A stretch of 45,393 nucleotides of DNA from Anaerolineaceae bacterium (lineage in GTDB: Bacteria > Chloroflexota > Anaerolineae > Anaerolineales > Anaerolineaceae), in contig JAGPFF010000015.1 of assembly GCA_018056725.1 (NCBI GenBank), positions 1 through 45,393 on the forward strand, in the 5' to 3' direction. Of the stretch, positions 39,976 through 45,393 are shown piece by piece. How positions within the stretch are numbered: the first letter of the stretch is position 1; each line of letters starts with the position of its first letter. The notes under the pieces were generated by a model that ran no database searches, was not told the origin of the DNA, and saw nothing but the letters and a program-made list of their open reading frames with translations. A program made the position numbers and the translations under genes.

Positions 39976-41267
39976 AAATCGCAATCATTGGGGCAGGCTT
40001 TGGCGGGCTGGCAGCCGCGTTTGATCTGGTGAGAGCCGGGAATGAAGTCACGGTTTTTGAGGCAGGCGCCACACCTGGCGGGCTGGCAGCCGGTTTCAAG
40101 GAACCGGGTTGGGATTGGAGCGTGGAAAAATTCTATCATCACTGGTTCACCTCGGATGAGGATATGTTCCGCCTGTTCCACGAATTAGGTCTGGAAAAGA
40201 AAGTGATGATCCTCAGCCCGAAAACAGTGATGTATTACAAAGGAAAATTTTATCCGTTCGACTCGATACCGAGCGCGGTGGTCTATCCGGGGTTGGGGTA
40301 CGGCATTAATAAAATCCGCTTTGGTCTGGTTGGGCTTTACCTGAGGATGACGAATAACTGGAAGCCGATGGAAAAGACAACCGTCGCAGATTGGATGCGA
40401 AAATATGCCGGTGAAAAAGTTTACCGGGAGATGTGGGAGCCCATGGTGGTGGGCAAGTTCAGTGAAAAATACGCGGACCAGGTGAATATGGCTTGGATGT
40501 GGGCACGGCTGCATGCCCGCACAACCAAACTGGCAACCTATCAGGGTGGCTTCCAGGCGTTTGTGGATGAATTTGCGAATATTCTCGTGGCAATGGGGGT
40601 GCGATTCAAATACGACACACGGGTGATGGAAATTCGTCAAGAAGCCGGCGCAGGATTGCAGTTGATGACTTCCGCAGGCAGCGAGACTTTTGACCGGGTG
40701 CTGGTCACCATTTCTCCGGCTCAACTTGCCCGCATGGCACCCCAGCTTCCACCAGATTACCTCAAAGGATTGCTGGAGTTGAAGAGTATGGGAGCGGTAG
40801 TGATGGTGATTGCCCTGAAGCACCAGCTCTCGCGGGAGGGATATTACTGGTATAACCTGCCTAAGTCAGCGGGATTTCCATTTCTGGCTCTGGTCGAACA
40901 TACCAATTTTCTACCACCGGAACGCTTTGGAGGCAACCATCTGATTTATTGCGGTGATTATCTTGACCCTGACCATGAATATTTCCGCCTCAGTCAGGAT
41001 GAACTCCTGGCAAAATTTCTCCCCAGTTTTGCACGCATTAACCCCAACTTTCAGCCTGATTGGGTAACCAACTCCTGGCTCACGCGCACACCCTATGCCC
41101 AACCAGTCCCGCTGCTCAACCATTCGCGTAATATTCCATCCATCGAGACACCGATCGAGGGCTTGTATTTTGCCAGCATGTCACAGGTTTATCCGTGGGA
41201 TCGCGGGACGAATTTTGCCGTCAAGATTGCCCGCCAGGCTGCTGGCATGATCCTTGCGAGAGGTTGA
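39972..41267 (+). CDS. FAD-dependent oxidoreductase (protoporphyrinogen oxidase / amine-oxidase-like)
   Basis: A 431-residue flavoprotein. The N-terminal dinucleotide fold is clear: IAIIGAGFGGLAAAFDLVRAGNEVTVFEA (GxGxxG at residues ~7-12, Glu33 for the ribose) followed by GGLAAGF. The C-terminal FAD segment is EGLYFASMSQVYPWDRGTNFAVKIARQAAG. The middle contains WMRKYAGEKVYREMWEPMVVGKFSEKYADQVNMAWMWARL, characteristic of HemY/UDP-galactopyranose-mutase-like proteins found near glycosyl-lipid genes. The substrate is unknown; carotenoid, porphyrin and sugar-nucleotide oxidoreductases share this fold. It is translationally coupled to the flippase-like gene, which hints at a lipid or isoprenoid substrate. 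Confidence 0.82.
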   Translation: MKIAIIGAGFGGLAAAFDLVRAGNEVTVFEAGATPGGLAAGFKEPGWDWSVEKFYHHWFTSDEDMFRLFHELGLEKKVMILSPKTVMYYKGKFYPFDSIPSAVVYPGLGYGINKIRFGLVGLYLRMTNNWKPMEKTTVADWMRKYAGEKVYREMWEPMVVGKFSEKYADQVNMAWMWARLHARTTKLATYQGGFQAFVDEFANILVAMGVRFKYDTRVMEIRQEAGAGLQLMTSAGSETFDRVLVTISPAQLARMAPQLPPDYLKGLLELKSMGAVVMVIALKHQLSREGYYWYNLPKSAGFPFLALVEHTNFLPPERFGGNHLIYCGDYLDPDHEYFRLSQDELLAKFLPSFARINPNFQPDWVTNSWLTRTPYAQPVPLLNHSRNIPSIETPIEGLYFASMSQVYPWDRGTNFAVKIARQAAGMILARG

Positions 41268-41763
41268 GTTGACTAACGCCTGAAGGCTGAAAAATCAAGA
41301 TCAAGTGTTAAAAAATTTCCGTACCAGATTCTGCATCTGTTCAGGGTATGGAACTTGAAAAAGGGAGCCTAAAACTTTTATTTTTATTTTTTTGCCTTAG
41401 AACAAAAAATCGTACTAACGTGTTCTATCCCATATATAGGGGGTCCCAGGTTGGAATTGGTCAGTAGTTGGGATGGAAATAATCAGAAGAGAAACAAAGA
41501 CCTGGCTATTGCATCGTTTTTTCTTAAGGTTCACAATCTTAAAGATTGAATATTTTTTAATATATCGTAGGCATTTCGGCTTGTTCCTCCTGATCCTTTC
41601 TGTTAGAATGGTGGCACACGTTCGGATGAAGCTTAGTTGACAGCTTCGGGCAAGCCAAAGCAATCCCCCAGGTGAATGGAATATGTTCCCAATTCAGGTT
41701 TTCCTGAAAAGGTGGTATTTTCTATACCTAGACCGGTCGTGATATTCTCACAGGAGGAACCAA
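41268..41763 (+). other. Intergenic region and leader upstream of dnaA
   Basis: 496 nt without a gene. It is AT-rich in two parts: a T tract at 41375-41394 and an AT segment at 41549-41575. It includes inverted repeats TAGAACA/TGTTCTA (41398-41404, 41421-41427) and CAATCTT-A-AAGATTG (41534-41548). The dnaA promoter and leader hairpins GAAGCT/AGCTTC (41628-41647) and TTCAGG/CCTGAA with a TTTT loop (41693-41708) follow. I found no cluster of TTATCCACA-type DnaA boxes. Confidence 0.5.
41581..41609 (+). promoter_or_regulatory. Promoter of dnaA
   Basis: TGTTAGAAT (41601-41609) is an extended -10; TTGTTC (41581-41586) lies 17 nt upstream of TAGAAT and is a weak -35. The predicted leader is about 150 nt. 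Confidence 0.55.
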
Positions 41764-43098
41764 ATGGATTATCAAAATGCCTGGCAGGCAGCGGTTGGAA
41801 AACTCCAGATGGAAATGTCACGAGCCTCCTTTGATACCTGGGTTGAGCCTGCCGAAGTTGTCCAATATCACGACGACCTTTTTACCGTGGGTGTCCCCAA
41901 CGCTTATGCCTGTGATTGGCTAAAAACGCGCCTCACCACAACGATCACCCAGTTGCTCAGCGGTTTGATGGAATCACCGCAGCGGGTGGAGTTCATCGTC
42001 TGGCATAAGGATTATGATCATTCGAATACAGAATCCTCCACCGATGACCTTCCTCTGGTGCAATCCCAGGCGGTGGAACCCGCTGCACCAGCGCTCAATC
42101 AGCGTTATAACTTTGACAATTTTATCGTTGGTTCATCCAACCGGCTGGCACATGCCGCCTGTCTGGCGGTGGCTGAAAACCCCGCCCAGGCATATAATCC
42201 GCTATTCCTCTATGGCGGTGTTGGGTTGGGAAAAACCCATTTGCTTTATGCCATTGGAAATTATGCCCGGGCACATGGTCAGCAAGTATTGTATGTTTCA
42301 TCGGAAGAGTTTACCAACGACTTGATCAATGCAATCCGCACTCATACCACTCAGGCATTCCGTGAGAGGTATCGCCGGATTGATATCCTCCTGGTGGATG
42401 ATATTCAATTTATCGCCGGAAAAGAATCGACCCAGGAGGAGTTCTTTCACACTTTTAATACGCTGCACGGGTTGGATAAACAGATCGTCATTTCGTCCGA
42501 TCGCCCCCCCAAAGCGATGAATACACTGGAAGAACGGCTGCGCTCACGGTTTGAGTGGGGGTTAACCGCTGATATTCAACCGCCGGATCTCGAAACCCGG
42601 ATTGCCATTTTGCGCTCTAAAGCTGAAAAATCACGCCATCAGGTACCGGCGGCGATTTTGGAGCTTATCGCCCGCCAGTTCCAGTCTAATATTCGGGAGC
42701 TTGAAGGTGCGCTGACCCGCGTGATTGCCTTTGCCGACCTGCGCGGTAAACCCCTGACGGAAGAACTGGTGAATATTGCCCTAACGGATTTACTGCCACA
42801 GCGCAGTGCCTTTGAACCGGAACATGTAGTGGATGTCGTCGCCTCTGCGTTTGGTATTACGCCAGAAAAGCTGATGGGGCGCGACCGCAGCCGTTCCGCA
42901 ACCTTGCCCCGTCAGGTGGTCATGTACCTGCTGCGCCAGGAAGCCAATGTCTCGCTGCCGCAAATTGGCGAGGCGATGGGCGGACGTGACCATACGACCG
43001 TGATGTATGCCTGTGAGAAAGTAGCTGGTCTGATCGAGCGTGATGACCGGTTGCGCCGCCAGGTGCTGCAGATTCGGGACAAACTTTACGGCAAATAA
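41764..43098 (+). CDS. dnaA: Chromosomal replication initiator protein DnaA
   Basis: A 444-residue DnaA. Domain I (residues 1-~80) begins WQAAVGKLQMEMSRASFDTWVEP; domain II is a short linker (~85-110); domain III starts with RYNFDNFIVGSSNRLAHAA and has Walker A GGVGLGKTHL (151-160), Walker B ILLVDDIQF and sensor segments; domain IV ends with the DnaA-box recognition motif GRDHTTVMYACEK. AGGAGG precedes the ATG. It loads at oriC and opens DNA; it also acts as a transcription regulator, so the long leader upstream is a natural target for autoregulation. RNase J follows at 448 nt from its own promoter. Confidence 0.97.
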   Translation: MDYQNAWQAAVGKLQMEMSRASFDTWVEPAEVVQYHDDLFTVGVPNAYACDWLKTRLTTTITQLLSGLMESPQRVEFIVWHKDYDHSNTESSTDDLPLVQSQAVEPAAPALNQRYNFDNFIVGSSNRLAHAACLAVAENPAQAYNPLFLYGGVGLGKTHLLYAIGNYARAHGQQVLYVSSEEFTNDLINAIRTHTTQAFRERYRRIDILLVDDIQFIAGKESTQEEFFHTFNTLHGLDKQIVISSDRPPKAMNTLEERLRSRFEWGLTADIQPPDLETRIAILRSKAEKSRHQVPAAILELIARQFQSNIRELEGALTRVIAFADLRGKPLTEELVNIALTDLLPQRSAFEPEHVVDVVASAFGITPEKLMGRDRSRSATLPRQVVMYLLRQEANVSLPQIGEAMGGRDHTTVMYACEKVAGLIERDDRLRRQVLQIRDKLYGK

Positions 43099-43115
43099 GC
43101 CTCGCAGGCTTTAAT
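43097..43115 (+). terminator. Weak hairpin at the dnaA stop codon
   Basis: AAGCCT and AGGCTT (43097-43111) with a CGC loop overlap the stop codon and are followed by TTAATCC. It is at best a weak terminator. Confidence 0.3.
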
Positions 43116-43274
43116 CCCTCATTCTGGAAATTCCTCCGGACAGACCTGCCATCCTGAGCCATTTGATGTTTTTTTGGATGAGAAATACACTTTTTATGCT
43201 TTTTACTCACCTAAAGATCTTTTCGAACCACTGGTTGATGGCAAAAAAACCCTGTGAATTTGGACAAATTAAGG

Positions 43275-43280
43275 TATAAT
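43275..43280 (+). promoter_or_regulatory. -10 of the RNase J transcript
   Basis: A perfect TATAAT with no convincing -35. Transcription from ~43287 would give a leader of about 260 nt before the RNase J start. Confidence 0.5.
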
Positions 43281-43309
43281 AAACCCGGTAATTTTAGAAT
43301 CGTTGTTGA

Positions 43310-43453
43310 ATGACCGCAGGTTGTAACAGGTTGAAAAAGTATTTTGTTCGGTCTTTGAATTTTATCTCTGAGGAATCAGAGTTGAAGTGTACTGACAATA
43401 CAGAAAGAATCACCCAAACCCTGGCGGAGCAGTATGCCGGGATTTGTTTTTAA
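43310..43453 (+). CDS. Possible 47-codon leader ORF upstream of RNase J
   Basis: An ATG 30 nt after the TATAAT opens a 47-codon frame that ends in CF followed by TAA. The product is basic at the start (CNRLKKYFVRS) and acidic later, with no signal peptide. No clear Shine-Dalgarno precedes it. Two hairpins lie inside the ORF and one just after it, so its translation would change which structures form. It may equally be a chance frame. Confidence 0.25.
   Translation: MTAGCNRLKKYFVRSLNFISEESELKCTDNTERITQTLAEQYAGICF
43366..43381 (+). promoter_or_regulatory. Leader hairpin with GGAA tetraloop
   Basis: CTCTGA-GGAA-TCAGAG: a perfect 6-bp stem closed by a GNRA-type GGAA loop. Confidence 0.45.
43419..43441 (+). 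promoter_or_regulatory. GC-rich leader hairpin
   Basis: CCC plus GGC, separated by a bulged T, pair with GCCGGG around a 10-nt loop, inside the end of the short ORF. Confidence 0.35.
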
Positions 43454-43463
43454 AGAAACTTTT

Positions 43464-43499
43464 CCGCACATTAGAGGGGAACCTTTCACTGCGGTTTTT
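43464..43499 (+). terminator. Attenuator-like hairpin before RNase J
   Basis: An outer stem CCGCA/TGCGG and an inner stem AGAGG/CCTTT (one G-U) are capped by GGAA and followed by TTTTT. It lies 10 nt after the short ORF and 47 nt before the RNase J start, where a terminator would have to be read through. Confidence 0.5.
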
Positions 43500-43546
43500 G
43501 AATCACTGTTCTACATTAATAGAAATGAAAGGTTAATAATAACTTA

Positions 43547-45214
43547 ATGACAAAACATGAAAAGAATACAACACCGCGCGGTAATGCCTTAAAGATCATT
43601 CCGCTAGGCGGATTGGGCGAAGTGGGCGCCAATATGATGGTCTATGAATACGATGACCAGATTTTGGTCGTGGATACCGGCTTGATGTTCCCGGAGAATG
43701 ATATGCTCGGTATCGACTACATCATTCCAGATTTCAGTTATCTGATCCAACGGCGTGACAAAGTCAAAGGGATCATCATCACCCATGGTCATGAGGATCA
43801 TACCGGAGCAATTCGCCACGTCCTGGAAGAAATTAACGCGCCAATTTATGCCACACCCCTTACCCGGGGTTTGTTGGAAGTGAAACTGGCACGCAACGGC
43901 ATGGCTGGCAGAGCCAAGCTTGAAACCGTAAAGGCGGGTGACCGGCGCAAGATCGGTCCTTTTACTGTGGATTTTTTCCACGTGTGCCATTCCATCCCGG
44001 ATGGCGTGGGTCTGGGGATTGATACTCCGGCTGGATTGATCGTTCATACCGGTGATTACAAATTTGACCATACTCCGGTGGATAACTGGCCAACCGACTA
44101 TGCCAAACTGGCTGAATTTCAACGCCGGGGTGTGCTGGCACTGCTTGCGGATTCGACCAATGCAGAGCGCAAGGGTTGGACACCCTCCGAAAGGGTAGTG
44201 GACGATGCCTTTGATAAGGTTTTTCGTGAAGCAAGCGGGCGAATCATTATTGCCAGTTTTGCCTCTCTCGTTTCGCGCATGCAACAGGTGGGCAATGCCG
44301 CGATCCGTTACCATCGCAAAATGGCATTTGCCGGCATAAGCATGCTGGATAATGCCCGCATTGCCCGCAAGCTGGGTTATCTCAACCTGCCGGATGATTT
44401 AATTGTCTCATTGGAAGAAGCACTTCACATGAAGGATAGTGAAGTGGTGATAATGTGCACCGGTTCGCAAGGTGAACCCACATCCATCCTCGGTCGCCTT
44501 TCCACCGGCACCCACCGTCTGTTTGATGTGAAGGATGGTGACACGATTGTTCTGTCATCCCATCCCATCCCGGGGAATGAAGAAAATGTTTATCACACCA
44601 TCAACCGGCTGTTTGAGCGCGGAGCGAATGTAATTTATGAAGCTATCGCACCGGTACATGTTTCAGGACATGCCAGCCAGGAAGAGATGAAATTGCTGAT
44701 GCACCTAACCCAACCGCAGTATTTCATCCCAATCCATGGAGAATTGCGCCAGCTCAAGCAGCATGCCAAACTTGCAGTAGAAATCGGCATCCCTGAAGAG
44801 AGTATCGCTGTGATTCTCAATGGGCAGAGTGTCGAGTTCCGTGATGGTAAGATGAGAATTGCGGAGAAGGTGCCTGCTTCCTATGTCTATGTAGATGGCT
44901 CCGGTGTGGGGGATGTGAGTGACGCGGTTATGCGAGATCGGGAGTTACTCTCCGAAGAAGGTTTGGTGATCGTGAACCTGGATATGGATAAGTACACGGA
45001 TCAACCTCGCAGTGATCCTGAGATTATCACCCGCGGCTTTATCGCCAACCAGGAATGCGGTGATTTGATGGCAGGTTTGCGCCATCGGGTAACCGAATCC
45101 GCCTCGAAGGCAAACGGGAGGTTGCAAAAAGATGTTGAGCAGGCAGTGGAAAACTATCTTTACAGTGAAACCCGGCGGCGCCCGATGGTGTTGGTGAACA
45201 TCACCCGTAGCTAA
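43547..45214 (+). CDS. rnj: Ribonuclease J
   Basis: A 555-residue RNase J of the beta-CASP metallo-beta-lactamase family, with 5'-3' exonuclease and endonuclease activity in mRNA decay and rRNA processing. It begins after a short basic tail with LKIIPLGGLGEVGANMMVYEY; the metal motif is HGHEDH (residues 80-85), with further ligands in VCHSIPDGVG and HTGDYKFD. The beta-CASP part has LADSTNAERKGWTPSER and GSQGEPTSILGRLSTG, and IHGELRQLKQHAKLA contains the late His. The C-terminal domain (~455-555) completes the usual length. The ribosome-binding site is weak (GAAAGG at some distance). The ~260-nt structured leader suggests control of its own synthesis. Confidence 0.95.
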   Translation: MTKHEKNTTPRGNALKIIPLGGLGEVGANMMVYEYDDQILVVDTGLMFPENDMLGIDYIIPDFSYLIQRRDKVKGIIITHGHEDHTGAIRHVLEEINAPIYATPLTRGLLEVKLARNGMAGRAKLETVKAGDRRKIGPFTVDFFHVCHSIPDGVGLGIDTPAGLIVHTGDYKFDHTPVDNWPTDYAKLAEFQRRGVLALLADSTNAERKGWTPSERVVDDAFDKVFREASGRIIIASFASLVSRMQQVGNAAIRYHRKMAFAGISMLDNARIARKLGYLNLPDDLIVSLEEALHMKDSEVVIMCTGSQGEPTSILGRLSTGTHRLFDVKDGDTIVLSSHPIPGNEENVYHTINRLFERGANVIYEAIAPVHVSGHASQEEMKLLMHLTQPQYFIPIHGELRQLKQHAKLAVEIGIPEESIAVILNGQSVEFRDGKMRIAEKVPASYVYVDGSGVGDVSDAVMRDRELLSEEGLVIVNLDMDKYTDQPRSDPEIITRGFIANQECGDLMAGLRHRVTESASKANGRLQKDVEQAVENYLYSETRRRPMVLVNITRS

Positions 45215-45226
45215 TCCACTGGATTA
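45212..45226. repeat. Palindrome on the RNase J stop codon
   Basis: TAATCCA-C-TGGATTA, a perfect 7-bp inverted repeat that includes the stop codon, just before the terminator. Confidence 0.4.
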
Positions 45227-45233
45227 ATCAATT

Positions 45234-45266
45234 ACTCCCCGGTGCTTCATCCTCCGGGGAGTTTTG
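45234..45266 (+). terminator. Intrinsic terminator of RNase J
   Basis: ACTCCCCGG and CCGGGGAGT (9 bp, 11-nt loop) followed by TTTGTT. Confidence 0.85.
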
Positions 45267-45271
45267 TTAAG

Positions 45272-45331
45272 GCTTTAGCCTGTTGACCGAGCGAAGCGAG
45301 GGAGGCAGAAAACCACCCGCTATGCGGGTGG
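45272..45331. repeat. Hairpin-rich intergenic segment
   Basis: Contains GGCTTTAGCC (45272-45281), a GAGCGAAGCGAGG element and a strong hairpin CCACCCGC-TAT-GCGGGTGG (45313-45331). The GAGCGAAGCGAG wording is common in interspersed bacterial repeats; copy number cannot be seen from here. Confidence 0.35.
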
Positions 45332-45364
45332 AAGACAAAAGGTTAAACCACAAATCACCCCAAT

Positions 45365-45373
45365 TGCTAGAAT
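45365..45373 (+). promoter_or_regulatory. Extended -10 at the window edge
   Basis: TGCTAGAAT, an extended -10, ends 5 nt before an ATG at 45379. Confidence 0.4.
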
Positions 45374-45378
45374 AGTGA

Positions 45379-45393
45379 ATGTTCAAGCCACTA
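45379..45393 (+). CDS. Possible start of a further gene, cut by the window edge
   Basis: ATG followed by four sense codons (MFKPL) and the end of the window. Support comes only from the extended -10 directly before it, which repeats the leaderless arrangement of other genes here. It has no ribosome-binding site. Confidence 0.22.

Larger units (their letters stand above)
43099..43546 (+). other. Intergenic region with the RNase J promoter and structured leader
   Basis: 448 nt between dnaA and RNase J. The first 150 nt are AT-rich and show nothing certain. From 43275 it contains a -10, a short ORF and three hairpins listed separately. Confidence 0.55.

Noticed and set aside
40185..40823. A 212-codon minus-strand frame opposite the FAD oxidoreductase
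   Set aside because: It is His-rich, has no ribosome-binding site and opposes a convincing flavoprotein.
41268..41763. oriC next to dnaA
   Set aside because: AT-rich tracts are present, but no cluster of DnaA boxes could be found, so I do not annotate an origin.
43604..44314. A 236-codon minus-strand frame opposite RNase J
   Set aside because: It is antisense to the catalytic domain of RNase J and matches no family.
1..45393. tRNA, rRNA, CRISPR arrays, prophage or insertion sequences
   Set aside because: Reading both strands of the intergenic regions I saw no cloverleaf, regularly spaced repeats, transposase or phage genes.

Overview
The window looks like a chromosomal segment of an anaerobic Chloroflexota bacterium, most likely class Anaerolineae. 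This rests on protein flavour only: a single-polypeptide pyruvate:ferredoxin oxidoreductase, Thr/Pro-rich (TPTPT-type) lipoproteins and membrane proteins, a nurA/herA operon, a complete gatCAB operon, a bacterial aeRF1-like protein and moderate GC. No taxonomic search could be run. Coding density is high. I see no rRNA, tRNA, CRISPR array, prophage or intact insertion sequence. Nearly everything is housekeeping; the less explained parts are gene neighbourhoods, leaders and start sites.

Layout. 1-5.8 kb (+): a tight run of six genes: a HAD/TIM-barrel fusion (cut by the window edge), a DUF47 phosphate-transport accessory protein, a PiT phosphate transporter, a PfkB-type kinase, an MBL-fold hydrolase and a uridine-kinase-like P-loop kinase. 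5.9-7.2 kb: a small unknown gene (-), then rpsU-infA (+) behind a strong promoter and a leader with an attenuator-like hairpin. 7.2-11.1 kb (-): pyruvate:ferredoxin oxidoreductase, with the 3' remnant of a flavoprotein gene abutting its terminator. 11.2-13.1 kb: Nudix hydrolase and LysM lipoprotein (-), DNPH1-like nucleotide hydrolase (+). 13.2-16.2 kb (+): a protein-quality cluster of DnaJ/CbpA, a lipoprotein HtrA protease and a short baeRF-type protein. 16.2-19.5 kb: coiled-coil membrane protein (-), murJ and a SagB-type nitroreductase (+). 19.5-25.6 kb (-): 4-TM protein, CYTH protein, dnaE and pfkA. 25.7-29.5 kb (+): Thr/Pro-rich anchored protein, gatC-gatA-gatB. 29.5-32.0 kb: HIT protein (-), xseA-xseB-DUF212 (+). 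32.5-36.0 kb (-): nurA, a HAS-barrel-like gene and herA. 36.2-38.5 kb (+): FmdB zinc ribbon, a 49-residue membrane protein and a DUF4173 protein. 38.5-41.3 kb: alkyltransferase-like protein (-), flippase-like protein and FAD oxidoreductase (+). 41.3-45.4 kb (+): dnaA and RNase J, each with a long leader, and the probable start of another gene at the edge.

How the genes work together. DNA replication and repair are well represented (dnaA, dnaE, xseAB, nurA/herA, an alkyltransferase-like protein), as are translation and RNA turnover (rpsU, infA, gatCAB, RNase J, baeRF), central carbon metabolism (PFOR, PFK) and envelope work (murJ, flippase-like protein, LysM and HtrA lipoproteins). The most striking pattern is at start sites. 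Several first genes of transcription units have a -10 hexamer only 5-8 nt before the start codon and no Shine-Dalgarno sequence, which predicts leaderless mRNAs, while downstream operon genes carry strong Shine-Dalgarno sites. The best candidates for something not yet described are this leaderless set, the RNase J leader (short ORF plus three hairpins, two capped by GGAA), the extra HAS-barrel-like gene between nurA and herA, and the cbpA-htrA-baeRF cluster.
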